A stretch of DNA of 64,000 nucleotides from Methylophaga muralis (GCF_001720165.1 NZ_MCRI01000001.1:248001-312000); one strand, 5' to 3'; numbered from the stretch's first letter, positions 26,612-36,573 are shown. Translations and numbers: made by a program. The notes: generated by a model not told the origin, from the sequence alone.

Positions 26612-29600
26612 ATGTTAGAAGCACCAATTCGTAACGCAAAACTATTGACTGTCATGGTGCTGATTGTGTGCGTGCTCGGCATCACTGCGGCACGCATGAT
26701 TCCGATACAGATGATCCCGGACCTGGATGTGCGAACCATCAGCGTCGTTACTCAATGGCCAGGGGCAACACCTCAGGATATTGAAAAAGAAATCCTGATT
26801 GAACAAGAGCGGTATTTACGCAATATTCCCAATTTACGTCGCATGGAATCCTTTGCTGAAACCGGCGTCTCCTACGTTGAGCTGGACTTTCCGTTCGGCG
26901 TGGATATCAATGAAACTCTGATAGAGGTTTCCAATGCGCTGAGCCAAGTGCCGAGTTATCCGGAAAATGTCGACCAACCGAGTATTCGCAGCAACTCTTT
27001 TTCAGAAAATGCATTTATGTACTTTGCGGTATCACCATTGGCGGGCAACCCGTTAAACCTTGATATCGACATGATTACCGATTTCATTGATGACAATATT
27101 CGCACTCAGATGGAACGCGTGCCGGGAGTTTCCGAAGTCCAACTTCGCGGTGGTGCTGAAAGGCAAATGCAGATCTTTATTGATCCCGCCAAACTGGCCC
27201 AGCGTGGCTTAAGCCTGACGCAAGTGCGTGAGGCTATTCGTGCGCGCAACAGCGATACATCGGCTGGTGATTTGGATGACGGGAAAAAACGTTATTTAAT
27301 CCGCACGGTTGGTCGTTTTGATAATAAACAGGAATTAGAAGAGCTGATTCTGGCGCATCGCAATGGCACTGATATTTTCCTCAAAGATGTCGCCACGATT
27401 AATTTGGGTCATTACGAGGTGCGCGAAGTTGCCGTGGTTAATAACGAACGCGGACTAACAATGGCCGTTAAGCGCGAGCCCGGTTCAAATGTAATCAATA
27501 TCAAGGCTGGAATGATGCAGGTCGTCGAGGAGATGCGACGAGACTTGTTACAGCCAAATGGTTTGGATTTGGTGTTAATTGGCGATGACGTGCGTTATGT
27601 CGAATCCTCTATTCGCAATGTGTCACAGAACTTATTGCTGGGTGCTCTGCTGGCTACCATCATCCTGTTTTTATTCCTTCGCAGCGCCAGAGGTACCTTG
27701 ATCGGCTTGATGGGTATGCCGGTTTGTATCATTGCTGCATTTCTTGGGTTACTGCTGTTTGATCGCACCATTAATGTTATTTCGCTGGCTGGTATCGCTT
27801 TTGCGATAGGTATGACGGTAGATAACACTATTGTTGTATTAGAAAGCATTGAACAGGCTCGGCGACGAGGTCTCGATCGAATTGAAGCGGCTATTACCGG
27901 TGTTCGTGAAGTCTGGACCGCTGTATTAGCCTCCAGTATGACCACTATTCTGGTGTTTGCCCCAGTGTTATTTGTCCAGGAAGAAGCTGGGCAACTTTAT
28001 TCCGATATCGCCATTGCGATTTCAGTGGCTATCCTGGCTTCCATGATATTTGCGGTAACCGTGGTACCGGCGGCATGTGCCCATTTCGGACTTGGCAAAA
28101 GTCGTGGTACGCAGGAGGATTTACATCGACGTGGCGTTATTCTGCATACCGTTAATTGGTTGACCGGCGGTGTTATCAGGCGAATGATGACCATGCTGAT
28201 TACAGTATGTGCCACCCTGGTTGCAGCATGGCATTTAATGCCGCCAGCAGAATATCTGCCTGAAGGCGAAGAACCAAAAGCCTTTACCAGCATGATCCCT
28301 CCCCCAGGTTATAACATTTCTGAAATGTTACGAATCAGTGAGGAGGTTATTGAAGTTCTCAGTGATGCCAAGGGGGCAGATCCTGTCTTATTTGACCGTG
28401 GTGAAGCTGTACTTCCCTCTTTGGCCTATTACTTTATAAGGACGACACCGACTGGTTTACGTGTACTTAGCGAACCGACCAGGCCCCAGGATATTGAATT
28501 AATGATGAACGCGTTAACGGACTTGTTTGAGAGTTATCCGGGAATGCGGGCATTTTCAGGTCGCGGTTCCATTATCTCCAGTGATCAAGGCGGAACACGT
28601 GCCGTCAGTCTGGATATTGCGGGTCCGGATATGGAAAACCTATACAGCACTGCCGAGTTTGCTCTCAAACGTGCTGAACAATTATTTGAAAACCCGCAGA
28701 TTGATTCCATTCCGGGATCATTGTCTTTGGATCAACCGTTAATTGAAGTACGTCCTCGCTGGTCACGTTTAACGGAAACCGGCTTCACCGCGGATGATTT
28801 TGGCTATTCTGTCGCCGCATTGAGTGATGGCGCTTTTGTCGACGAGTTTTTTATTGATGATGATAAGGTCGATATATTTCTCTTTAGCACCTCTGGACAA
28901 CAGCAAAACTTATCTGGCTTGGCCGGTTTACCGGTACTCACCCCTAATGGCGATATTCTGCCATTGAATGCTTTGGCAGATTTAGTTGAAACGGTTGATA
29001 GTGCAACGCTTCGACGAGTAGATAGTCGTCGAACTGTCACGTTACTGATAATTCCACCCCGTGATGTAGCGCTGGAAACAGCCGTCAATAAAGTGCGAAA
29101 CGAGATGATTCCAGCTATGCAGGCGGAAGGTGAAGTCGCCAAGGGGATCAACCTCTCCATTTCCGGTGCCTCGGATCAGCTGGATGCAACACGGGAATCG
29201 TTATCTGAAAATCTCATCGTCGCAGTGATTTTGATTTATCTGGTCTTGGTGGCGATCTTCTCACACTGGGGCTATCCATTAATTATTCTTACCACTGTGC
29301 CTTTAGGTATTGCTGGCGGTATTGTGGGATTAGTAGCAGTGAATGCGTCTGGAAGTTTATTAAACGCGATTGGTTTACCAGCAGTGATTCAGCCGTTTGA
29401 CATGATTACCATGCTGGGCTTTGTCATTTTATTAGGCACAGTAGTCAATAATCCAATTCTGATCGTCGAACAAGCCAGACGTAATCTGACCGATAAAGCT
29501 ATCTCAGTGCATATGGCGGTTAATCAGGCGGTTGCAACTCGACTGCGACCTATTTTAATGTCGACATTGACCACTATTTTCGGTCTGGCACCATTAGTAT

Positions 29601-29770
29601 TTATACCTGGGGCGGGAACCGAGCTTTACCGTGGTGTGGGTATTGTTGTTCTGGTCGGCATTGCGGTTTCCACATTGATCACGCTGACATTTTTGCCAAG
29701 TTTATTGGTAACGATTTTGTCTTGGGCAGAACGCAAACGAGGTCGACCGATTCAATCATCACCTGCCTGA
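26612..29770 (+). CDS. RND efflux pump permease (second system)
   Basis: A 1052-residue inner-membrane transporter of the RND superfamily. TM1 is near 10-28, TM2-6 around 335-480, TM7-12 around 860-1040, with two large periplasmic loops. TM4 carries MTVDNTIVVLESIE with Asp404-Asn405, again a single acidic residue at the relay. Sequence is clearly different from the pump at 15309, so it is not a recent duplicate. The C-terminal 19 bases overlap the convergent lipocalin gene. The substrate is unknown. Confidence 0.92.
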   Translation: MLEAPIRNAKLLTVMVLIVCVLGITAARMIPIQMIPDLDVRTISVVTQWPGATPQDIEKEILIEQERYLRNIPNLRRMESFAETGVSYVELDFPFGVDINETLIEVSNALSQVPSYPENVDQPSIRSNSFSENAFMYFAVSPLAGNPLNLDIDMITDFIDDNIRTQMERVPGVSEVQLRGGAERQMQIFIDPAKLAQRGLSLTQVREAIRARNSDTSAGDLDDGKKRYLIRTVGRFDNKQELEELILAHRNGTDIFLKDVATINLGHYEVREVAVVNNERGLTMAVKREPGSNVINIKAGMMQVVEEMRRDLLQPNGLDLVLIGDDVRYVESSIRNVSQNLLLGALLATIILFLFLRSARGTLIGLMGMPVCIIAAFLGLLLFDRTINVISLAGIAFAIGMTVDNTIVVLESIEQARRRGLDRIEAAITGVREVWTAVLASSMTTILVFAPVLFVQEEAGQLYSDIAIAISVAILASMIFAVTVVPAACAHFGLGKSRGTQEDLHRRGVILHTVNWLTGGVIRRMMTMLITVCATLVAAWHLMPPAEYLPEGEEPKAFTSMIPPPGYNISEMLRISEEVIEVLSDAKGADPVLFDRGEAVLPSLAYYFIRTTPTGLRVLSEPTRPQDIELMMNALTDLFESYPGMRAFSGRGSIISSDQGGTRAVSLDIAGPDMENLYSTAEFALKRAEQLFENPQIDSIPGSLSLDQPLIEVRPRWSRLTETGFTADDFGYSVAALSDGAFVDEFFIDDDKVDIFLFSTSGQQQNLSGLAGLPVLTPNGDILPLNALADLVETVDSATLRRVDSRRTVTLLIIPPRDVALETAVNKVRNEMIPAMQAEGEVAKGINLSISGASDQLDATRESLSENLIVAVILIYLVLVAIFSHWGYPLIILTTVPLGIAGGIVGLVAVNASGSLLNAIGLPAVIQPFDMITMLGFVILLGTVVNNPILIVEQARRNLTDKAISVHMAVNQAVATRLRPILMSTLTTIFGLAPLVFIPGAGTELYRGVGIVVLVGIAVSTLITLTFLPSLLVTILSWAERKRGRPIQSSPA

Positions 29771-30282
29771 TCATGTTCGACAAAAATTAGGTCGTCCGTA
29801 TTAAAACCACGTTGTGATGCTTCATTAATAAAGCGCTCAATTATTGCTTCATCAACCTGCGGTGTGCGGGCCAACAACCACAAATAGCCGTGGTTTGGGC
29901 CCGCCACAAAAGCGTATTGATAATCCTGTTTATCCAGACCGAACACAATATAACTGCCGTAAAACGGTCCGAAGAACGAAACTTTTAGTTGAGCAATGTC
30001 GGTATCGTTGACGAATTTAGCTTTACCTTCAGCCTCTTTCCACTCAGTTTTGTCCTGGTCATAGCCGCGGTTGATCACTTTGACATTGCCGTCATCCCGC
30101 AAGCTGTAATCTGCGGTTACGGCGGTTAAGCCGCGTTCAAATGAATGATCGAGCCGGGCTATTTCATACCATTTACCTAGATAACGCTCCAGCTCAAACC
30201 CTGTGACAGGCTCAACCCCTTTGGGAGTTCCAGTGCAAGCAGTTAACACCATTGATAGCAGAAGAATGGTAAATAGACGCAT
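29752..30282 (-). CDS. blc: Blc-type outer-membrane lipocalin
   Basis: A 176-residue lipoprotein with lipobox LTAC (Cys16). The lipocalin signature GKWYEIARLDHSFERGL follows near residues 36-52, and the conserved WLLARTPQVDE segment near the C-terminus fits bacterial Blc. Blc binds fatty acids and lysophospholipids at the inner face of the outer membrane and is usually stress-induced. Signal II cleavage leaves Thr at +2, which fits outer-membrane sorting. It is convergent with the RND gene and divergent from the small TIGR03643 gene. Confidence 0.93.
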   Translation of the reverse strand: MRLFTILLLSMVLTACTGTPKGVEPVTGFELERYLGKWYEIARLDHSFERGLTAVTADYSLRDDGNVKVINRGYDQDKTEWKEAEGKAKFVNDTDIAQLKVSFFGPFYGSYIVFGLDKQDYQYAFVAGPNHGYLWLLARTPQVDEAIIERFINEASQRGFNTDDLIFVEHDQAGDD

Positions 30283-30332
30283 ATTTCACACACCTTTGGT
30301 TAATTTACGAGTTTATATATGAGGTCGCATGT

Positions 30333-30590
30333 ATGAGTGAGACGCTAAGTTTGGCGGATATTTCCCGGATCATTGAAATGGCCTGGGAGGATCGTACACC
30401 GTTTGAAGCGATTTTCCGGCTGTATGGCTTACCGGAGAATCAGGTGATTAAATTAATGCAACGTCAAATGAAACCTGGTTCATTTCGTTTATGGCGGGAA
30501 CGGGTTGCAGGGCGCAAAACCAAACATCAAGCTTTGCGTGATCCGCGTATTTCGCGGGCCTACTGCCCGACTCAATATAAACCACGCTAA
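30333..30590 (+). CDS. TIGR03643/DUF2805 family protein
   Basis: An 85-residue basic protein. The pattern IIEMAWEDRTPFEAIFRLYGLPENQVIKLMQ (core: EMAWEDRTPFEAI) and the C-terminal SRAYCPTQYKPR are typical of the TIGR03643 family, whose function is unknown. The N-terminal helix-rich segment resembles a DNA-binding helix-turn-helix, but this is not established. It stands alone, divergent from the lipocalin gene. Confidence 0.85.
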   Translation: MSETLSLADISRIIEMAWEDRTPFEAIFRLYGLPENQVIKLMQRQMKPGSFRLWRERVAGRKTKHQALRDPRISRAYCPTQYKPR

Positions 30591-30605
30591 GCCGCTAGCG
30601 TTTTA

Positions 30606-31001
30606 TTAAACGGCAGTAAAAGCTCTTATTGCAATATAAACGCAACTTAACCAACCGACCATAAAAATCAAGCTGCGGAACACCGCCATATCTAAGGCGT
30701 AAAAAATGGGGTGTAACACTCGGCAAGCTAAGAACAGGATAGCAGCGCCGCTTAGCTCGCGTAGATTCACACTCGAATAAAAAGCCAGCAAGGTCACTGC
30801 CGAATAAAAAATCAGTGCTTCCCAAGCATTTTTCTGTGCTGCTAATACGCGGGCAGCCACACCGGTTAACTCTGCCTGTTGATCCCTGGGATGACGATTA
30901 TCAAATATATCAACGTGTTTATAGCGTAGGTAGCCGCCAATAAATGCCAATATCATCGGAAAAAACGAGACGATAAATAACACAATAAACAAGGCAGGCA
31001 T
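30606..31001 (-). CDS. MAPEG family membrane protein
   Basis: A 131-residue protein with four hydrophobic helices (about 3-25, 60-78, 82-102 and 107-126). The loop between the first two contains RVLAAQKNAWEALIFY, the family hallmark with conserved Gln, Asn and Glu. MAPEG proteins are membrane enzymes related to glutathione transferases, but bacterial members are mostly uncharacterised. It converges with the TIGR03643 gene, 15 bp away. Confidence 0.9.
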   Translation of the reverse strand: MPALFIVLFIVSFFPMILAFIGGYLRYKHVDIFDNRHPRDQQAELTGVAARVLAAQKNAWEALIFYSAVTLLAFYSSVNLRELSGAAILFLACRVLHPIFYALDMAVFRSLIFMVGWLSCVYIAIRAFTAV

Positions 31002-31102
31002 GTACCACTCCAGTGAACATTAAATAAATTGATGGGATGAAAACGGTTTACGACAGATTCTAGTTTCGGATCATGCCACAAATCTGTTGTAGACGTTGAG
31101 AT

Positions 31103-31176
31103 CAATTAATTAACCTGACTTTTATATCAGAGAGTTAGGCCATTATCCGATCAAATGACCATCCGTTAATTAATTG
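31103..31176. repeat. Long-range inverted repeat
   Basis: CAATTAATTAAC (31103-31114) and GTTAATTAATTG (31165-31176) are perfect 12-base inverted copies 50 bp apart; a small CTGA...TCAG dyad lies between. They fall in the gap between the dienelactone hydrolase and MAPEG genes, which are both on the minus strand, and could form a structured 3' region after the MAPEG gene's upstream neighbour or an operator pair. Confidence 0.4.
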
Positions 31177-31189
31177 TCCTATCGGTTTA

Positions 31190-31927
31190 TTATTTTTCCA
31201 GTTTTTCGTTCAGGAAAGCTAAAAAGCGCTGCCATGATTTTTCATCGGCTGCAGCATGATATCGATCGATACCAAATACGGTAAACGCATGATCTGCACC
31301 GCCGTAGGCAATCATCTCATTTGGTACATTATGCGTTTCAAGTTCAGTGCTCAGCTGAGCAAACTCCTGCATGCTGATGGCTTTATCAGCAGCACCATGC
31401 AATACCAGAACCTCCGCTGTGGTATTGGCATAATCCTGTCCTTCTGGAGTTGTTAAACCGCCATGGAAACTGACAAAACCTTTAAGATCTTTGCCGGAAC
31501 GGGCCATTTCTAGCGACGCTGCACCTCCAAAACAATAGCCCATCACTACAACTTGCTGTGGATTCGCCCCCAACTCAACCGCTTTATCTAAAGCAGCATT
31601 TATCAATAACCGCATTTTCTGCCGATCCTGATACAACTCGCCGGTATGTTGTTTTTTATCTTTATCCTCTGTCGGACGAATGCCTTTTCCGAATAAATCT
31701 GCAGCGAATACCGCATAACCTTCTTCGACCAACATATTGGCTCGTTTAATCTCGTAATCGGTCAAACCATCCCAATCATGAATTAGCAAAACCAGTGGTG
31801 AATTCTGAGCCGGGCTGACGTAATAACCTTCGTAGCTTTCGCCATTAATCTGATAATCAATATTTCCAGCCGCAGCCGACAACGAAAACCATGTGAGGCC
31901 CAGCAATACGCATTTTTTCAGCAACAT
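31190..31927 (-). CDS. Secreted dienelactone hydrolase family protein
   Basis: A 245-residue alpha/beta hydrolase with a signal peptide (about residues 1-20, SAAAG). The triad is Cys132 in GYCFGG, Asp181 in HGAADKA and His213 in GGADHAFT, the DLH arrangement with a Cys nucleophile. The oxyanion region LIHDWDGL is near 48-55. It probably acts on an ester or lactone in the periplasm; dienelactone itself is unlikely as there is no aromatic pathway here. It is a single gene; fbp lies 91 bp further along on the same strand. Confidence 0.88.
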   Translation of the reverse strand: MLLKKCVLLGLTWFSLSAAAGNIDYQINGESYEGYYVSPAQNSPLVLLIHDWDGLTDYEIKRANMLVEEGYAVFAADLFGKGIRPTEDKDKKQHTGELYQDRQKMRLLINAALDKAVELGANPQQVVVMGYCFGGAASLEMARSGKDLKGFVSFHGGLTTPEGQDYANTTAEVLVLHGAADKAISMQEFAQLSTELETHNVPNEMIAYGGADHAFTVFGIDRYHAAADEKSWQRFLAFLNEKLEK

Positions 31928-32018
31928 GCTATCTCCTAAAAATCATGAATGGATTATTACGACCAAAAGATCGCCGCAGAGTTGGTAAAAAATGGCCATC
32001 TATTGGATGGCAATAAAA

Positions 32019-33029
32019 CTAGGTTTCTTGATGGTAGCGAACAACTCTGTCGACTTCATTTTTCGATCCCATAATAACTGGGACTCGCTGGTGAATACTT
32101 TCCGGTTGAATATCCAGAATACGCTCTGTTCCAGTCGAGCTAACCCCGCCCGCCTGCTCAACAATAAAACTCATCGGGTTTGCTTCATACATTAAGCGTA
32201 ATTTACCGCCTTGTTTAGCAATTTTAGAATCTATCGGATACATGAAAATACCGCCTCGTGTCAGCACGCGATAGACTTCGGCAACCATCGATGCCACCCA
32301 ACGCATATTGAAATTTTTCTCACGGTCGCCTTCCAAGCCTTTCATACATTCTTCAACGTATTTCTGCACTGGAGCTTCCCAAAAACGCTGGTTGGACATA
32401 TTGATGGCAAATTCGGCGGTATCTTTAGGTATACGCATATTGGGATGGGTCAGGATAAATTCACCAACATCACTGTCCAGCGTAAAACCATTCACACCAT
32501 TACCAGTGGTCAGAATCAGCATGGTGGCCGGCCCGTACACGGTAAACCCGGCACAAACTTGTTCGGTCCCTTTTTGCATAAAGTCTTTCAAGGTCGGGTT
32601 TTTGCAATCATTGGGGCAACGCAAAATGGAAAAAATAGTGCCTACTGAAAGATTAATATCAATATTCGATGAGCCATCCAGCGGATCAAAGCAGATCAAA
32701 TATTTGCCTTTCGGGAATTTGCTGGGAATTTGAATAATTTCTTCAATTTCTTCGGAGGCCATCGCGGCCAAGTGACCTGTCCATTTCAGATGATCGACCA
32801 TTACTTCATTGGTGATTATATCCAGCTTTTTCTGCGTTTCACCCTGTACATTTTCACTGTCGGCATAACCACCTAGGCCAATGATGTTACTGCGACTAAC
32901 CAAGTGAGATATTTTTTTACAGGCACTAACGATATCGTTCAACAAGCCAGTTAAATCACCTGTCGAAGCGGGGTGAGCCCTTTGTTCTTCAACAATAAAC
33001 TGATTAACTGATTTACCGATATCAGACAT
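32019..33029 (-). CDS. fbp: Fructose-1,6-bisphosphatase class I
   Basis: Hydrolyses fructose-1,6-bisphosphate to fructose-6-phosphate in the cytoplasm. The 336 residues match class I enzymes. The metal and phosphate motif DPLDGSSN is at 115-122. Glu in ASEEIEE, the [20 protein letters not shown] block and RVPVIMGSK near the C-terminus are all conserved. In a methylotroph using the ribulose monophosphate cycle this supports gluconeogenesis and regeneration of the formaldehyde acceptor. It lies 153 bp after fhcC, separated by a terminator-like hairpin, so it is probably expressed separately. Confidence 0.96.
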   Translation of the reverse strand: MSDIGKSVNQFIVEEQRAHPASTGDLTGLLNDIVSACKKISHLVSRSNIIGLGGYADSENVQGETQKKLDIITNEVMVDHLKWTGHLAAMASEEIEEIIQIPSKFPKGKYLICFDPLDGSSNIDINLSVGTIFSILRCPNDCKNPTLKDFMQKGTEQVCAGFTVYGPATMLILTTGNGVNGFTLDSDVGEFILTHPNMRIPKDTAEFAINMSNQRFWEAPVQKYVEECMKGLEGDREKNFNMRWVASMVAEVYRVLTRGGIFMYPIDSKIAKQGGKLRLMYEANPMSFIVEQAGGVSSTGTERILDIQPESIHQRVPVIMGSKNEVDRVVRYHQET

Positions 33030-33146
33030 GGAATTTCTCTCTTTGCATGGGGTATTGAGGTTGAGCTGATGCTGAACAGCGGATAATGAGAGAGTAAACC
33101 AGAAAACGGCATAATGCCAAGAAAGCGTTTTGCTTAAAAGAGAATT

Positions 33147-33172
33147 CAGGGAATTAGCACGCTAATTCCCTG
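33147..33172 (-). terminator. Hairpin after fhcC
   Basis: A perfect 11-bp stem CAGGGAATTAG / CTAATTCCCTG with loop CACG, 11 bp beyond the fhcC stop. The minus-strand sequence after it is AATTCTCTTTT, a modest U-tract. It likely ends the fhc transcript. Confidence 0.75.
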
Positions 33173-33182
33173 TTTAAAGCCT

Positions 33183-33998
33183 TTAAATTTTAATTAAAAT
33201 CTCGCCCATACCGATGCCACCAACATCGCCAGCGTAACGTCGTACGCGAGAAAAACCTTCAACATTGGCAAACTGGCTGTCGAGTTTTTTAAACGATGCA
33301 AACATCAATGGTAAAAATGCCAATGTATGCGATCCACAATCATTAAAGTTTGCGGTGATGCCATATTGCGGCATTTTGGTCAGCAGCAAGGTGCCACGTT
33401 TCATCGCATAACCTAAATGTTTACCGACATCTCCCAATACGGCTATAGTGCCGGAAATCATCCGTGATCCGCAGTATTCACCAGCATTACCTTCAATCAA
33501 AATCATGCCGCGACGCATATGATCACCGGTACGGGCTCCGGTATTACCAGTCACAATAATGATGCCGCCGGTCATACCGTTTTTATAACCGCTACGAGCT
33601 GCACCAACAAAATCTCCGGCATTACCGTTAATTTTGATTTGGCCACCTTTCATTTCACAGCCAGTGTAAATAAACGTGTTTCCGGTTATTTCAATATTTC
33701 CGCCGGTCATAAACTGACCCAGGTAAGCACCAACATCACCTTCGATGGTGATACGGCCTTGACTCATTGCATGACCAATATGATCCAGTTTGGCAGAGCT
33801 GTTTTCAAAACGAATATCATTTACATCATCACCACTGATATCAAACAGCTGATCAACCGGTAACGTTAAACGACCACTGACCAGTTCCATCGCCGCGATA
33901 TCTGCAACATCTTTACCCGCCAACTTATCCGGAGTTAATGGTGAGCAATCGACACGCTGTGCCAAATCGGTTTTAAGTTTAAGAGTCAGCGCACTCAT
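33183..33998 (-). CDS. fhcC: Formyltransferase/hydrolase complex subunit C
   Basis: A 271-residue FwdC-like subunit of the Fhc complex, which converts formyl-tetrahydromethanopterin to formate in methylotrophs. It consists largely of the right-handed beta-helix repeat found in the glutamate synthase C-terminal domain (about 75-230), with recurrent Gly/Asn turns such as GDVGAYLG, GNAGDFVGAARSGYK, GNTGARTGD and GNAGEYCG. It gives the complex its scaffold next to the A subunit. The gene overlaps fhcD by 4 bases, and it is the last gene of the cluster. Confidence 0.95.
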   Translation of the reverse strand: MSALTLKLKTDLAQRVDCSPLTPDKLAGKDVADIAAMELVSGRLTLPVDQLFDISGDDVNDIRFENSSAKLDHIGHAMSQGRITIEGDVGAYLGQFMTGGNIEITGNTFIYTGCEMKGGQIKINGNAGDFVGAARSGYKNGMTGGIIIVTGNTGARTGDHMRRGMILIEGNAGEYCGSRMISGTIAVLGDVGKHLGYAMKRGTLLLTKMPQYGITANFNDCGSHTLAFLPLMFASFKKLDSQFANVEGFSRVRRYAGDVGGIGMGEILIKI

Positions 33999-34897
33999 GC
34001 CATGATCTCCTGCAAATGAAAGTGGAATGGACCCAGTTTGCCACCATAATTACCGGCGCTGATTCGGCGAATACCATTTTCTGCGCCCAGCTCACAGGCA
34101 GCCTGAATGCCGACTCGCATAGCTTTATCGATATCTTCTTTGCTCAACCCATCAATAACGATTTCCATTACCGATTCTACTTCCGGAGACAGCTCGGATT
34201 TGGTCTGACCTTTTAAGGTTGGACAGAACGCATCATTGGTTGAAGCATTTAACGCTTTATATTTGGAGCCTACTTTTGAACCGCTGCGAACCACCCCGCC
34301 TGGGAATGGCATAATGATATTCGGTAGCTGTTTCATCGCTTTAACAGCTGCCTCACACGCCGCCAATGCTTGCGGTTGAGATTCGGCCAGAATCAAAAAG
34401 TTACCACCACCAACAGATGAAACTACCCCAGTATTTTCCTGGGTAAGGAATTCACCATCCATCACCGGAATACGCCAGTAGCGTTTACCGTCAATCATTT
34501 TGGATATCTGATAACCATCACCAAAAAAACGCAGGTTTTTACCCAATGCGATTTCGGCACCATCATCGCCCTCAATACCAGAGAACAATGCTGATGTTGG
34601 GGAAGTAAGTACGCACTGACCGGCACGAGTTTCAACTTGTTTGGCTAAGCCTTTACCACCCATGGCAAAAATCAAACAAGCGACGCCGGGACGACCATCA
34701 GGGGTTTCTGATGGATCCAAAGTTCGTTCAATAGCTGCTTCACAACCGCAGGCAATAACCGATGTCGCAAACCCGGTGAACGCTGTAGCAGAATGCATCG
34801 CCCATTCAAGATTCTGGGCTGTGATGATGATTCGCGTGCCTTTCATCGGAAAGGCTTCGGCAAAGGTTTTATCAATGCTTACACCATTGATGATCAT
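33995..34897 (-). CDS. fhcD: Formylmethanofuran:H4MPT formyltransferase
   Basis: A 300-residue Ftr/FhcD protein that transfers the formyl group between tetrahydromethanopterin and the methanofuran-type cofactor. Recognisable segments are the N-terminal GVSIDKTFAEAFPMKGTRIIITA, ACGCEAAIERTLDPSETPDGRPG (core: DPSETPDGRPG), PFPGGVVRSGSKVGSKYK and the C-terminal SAGNYGGKLGPFHF. Length equals that of characterised bacterial FhcD. It overlaps both fhcC and fhcA by 4 bases, which indicates tight translational coupling. Confidence 0.96.
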   Translation of the reverse strand: MIINGVSIDKTFAEAFPMKGTRIIITAQNLEWAMHSATAFTGFATSVIACGCEAAIERTLDPSETPDGRPGVACLIFAMGGKGLAKQVETRAGQCVLTSPTSALFSGIEGDDGAEIALGKNLRFFGDGYQISKMIDGKRYWRIPVMDGEFLTQENTGVVSSVGGGNFLILAESQPQALAACEAAVKAMKQLPNIIMPFPGGVVRSGSKVGSKYKALNASTNDAFCPTLKGQTKSELSPEVESVMEIVIDGLSKEDIDKAMRVGIQAACELGAENGIRRISAGNYGGKLGPFHFHLQEIMA

Positions 34898-36561
34898 AGT
34901 CTGCCTCCCTTATGCAGCGGCTGAATGGTTAAGCTACCACGACCATCATCGATGATTTCATCGTTACTGATTTTGAAGTTGCTCATTTTCAAGGTATGGA
35001 ATTTATCGAAATATTGCTGCAGCGGTTTTTCAATGCTAACGTCATATTCCGGTTTGACCACATGGGTTGTGCCCCAAGTAATTTTGATGACCTGGCCGTT
35101 GCGCACCACCATCTGACCATCTTTAAAAACATAGTCCGGTTTTTCGAACATCTTCTCCCGATCGCTGTTATCGGTATACACGGTGATATCTGCCGCCGCA
35201 CCAATTCCAAGATGTCCACGATCTGCCAGACCTACCAATTTGGCTGCACCTGCTCGGGTCATGATGGCAATTTCATATAACGAATATTCACGATCCAAAG
35301 ACGCAAGATGAGTGGCTTTCTGTGCTTCTGGATGTAATGTAGACAGCATATCGTTGCGGAAAGACTTATCCATCAATAACTTAATCAGATGCGGATAGCT
35401 GGTGAATGGTGCACCATTAGGATGATCGGTGGTCAGAAAAATACGCCAAGGATCATCGACCATCAAGAAGGTTTCCAGACCTATCATCCATTGCAATGCG
35501 TTCACATAACTTTGGTCTTTGTATTTGAATGGCACTACACCGCAACCGGCTTCACATTCAATATCCATACACACCCATTTGTTAGGGTGGGCATGCGGTG
35601 CTCCGGCGAACTGACGCATATTATCGCCAGAAGCAGTTACTGTCTGACCGAACAGAATCTGCCCGACATCCACGGTAATGTTTTTATGTTTATTAATCGC
35701 TTCCGCAATTTCAGCTGCGCCGGAGGAAAATTTGAAATCGCCCTCTGTGCCGTAACTGTGAAACTGGATATGTGTCAGATGCATCGGCACACCTTCCGCA
35801 CCCTGAATGGTATCCAGAGTGGTTTGCATATTGCCTGGTACACCTAGATTACAGCCATGTACATGCAAAGGATGAGGTACGCCAATTTCCTGCACTGCAC
35901 GCGACAATCTATGCAGAATATCGCGAGGCGTGACACCATAAAACTCATTTTTTTCGTCTAAATCCAGCTTACGCTGATTAAATTTAAAGGCGCTGATACC
36001 ACCCGGGTTAACTACTTTAAGGCCTACTGCCTGCGCGTGGTTAATGGTCCAGGCGACATAGTTATTAATGGCTTCCTGATCGGAATTGGCCGCCATCATA
36101 CGCAGCAGAAAGTCATCACTACCCAGCATCACATAACCACCTTTATCGATAATCGGTGTGTCATGCATTTCCATATGAGCCTGACGGGCATTAATCGGCA
36201 ATACGGCTGGTTCAAAGCCTGCGGTGTAGCCCATCTCTGCGTAACGATAACCGGTCGTTAAGGTGCTGGGGGCCGCATGACCGGTGCCTGAACGTAATAA
36301 CTCAGTACGCTCATATACAGCCTGGGCATGGTCTTCCGGCAACATGGTGCGGGCAATATTGACCTTACCGCCACCGATATGGGTATGCATATCAATGGCA
36401 CCCGCCATAATGACTTTGCCACGAACATCAATTTCTTCATCAATGCGACCATCAGCCGGTTTGTCGACAATGCGGCCATCACGGATATAAATATCCCGCA
36501 CTACATCGTTTAGATCATGTGCCGGATCAAAAATACGTCCGCCTGTTAGTTTTAAAAGCAT
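34894..36561 (-). CDS. fhcA: Formyltransferase/hydrolase complex subunit A
   Basis: A 555-residue amidohydrolase homologous to FwdA/FmdA. It is the hydrolytic subunit that releases formate from the formylated cofactor. The metal motif is GAIDMHTHIGG with His59 and His61; further ligands are in HVHGCNLG, HLTHIQFHSYG and TTDHPNGAPFTSYP (Asp-His). The length and the HVHGCNLGVPGN segment match methylotroph FhcA. It is 12 bp after fhcB and overlaps fhcD by 4 bases. Together with FhcB, FhcC and FhcD it oxidises formaldehyde-derived carbon to formate for energy or detoxification. Confidence 0.96.
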   Translation of the reverse strand: MLLKLTGGRIFDPAHDLNDVVRDIYIRDGRIVDKPADGRIDEEIDVRGKVIMAGAIDMHTHIGGGKVNIARTMLPEDHAQAVYERTELLRSGTGHAAPSTLTTGYRYAEMGYTAGFEPAVLPINARQAHMEMHDTPIIDKGGYVMLGSDDFLLRMMAANSDQEAINNYVAWTINHAQAVGLKVVNPGGISAFKFNQRKLDLDEKNEFYGVTPRDILHRLSRAVQEIGVPHPLHVHGCNLGVPGNMQTTLDTIQGAEGVPMHLTHIQFHSYGTEGDFKFSSGAAEIAEAINKHKNITVDVGQILFGQTVTASGDNMRQFAGAPHAHPNKWVCMDIECEAGCGVVPFKYKDQSYVNALQWMIGLETFLMVDDPWRIFLTTDHPNGAPFTSYPHLIKLLMDKSFRNDMLSTLHPEAQKATHLASLDREYSLYEIAIMTRAGAAKLVGLADRGHLGIGAAADITVYTDNSDREKMFEKPDYVFKDGQMVVRNGQVIKITWGTTHVVKPEYDVSIEKPLQQYFDKFHTLKMSNFKISNDEIIDDGRGSLTIQPLHKGGRL

Positions 36562-36573
36562 CTTTATCTCCGT

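Noticed and set aside
34989-36513. Several long alternative open frames opposite and within fhcA.
   Set aside because: They lie in other frames of a clearly conserved gene, lack ribosome sites and have no family features.
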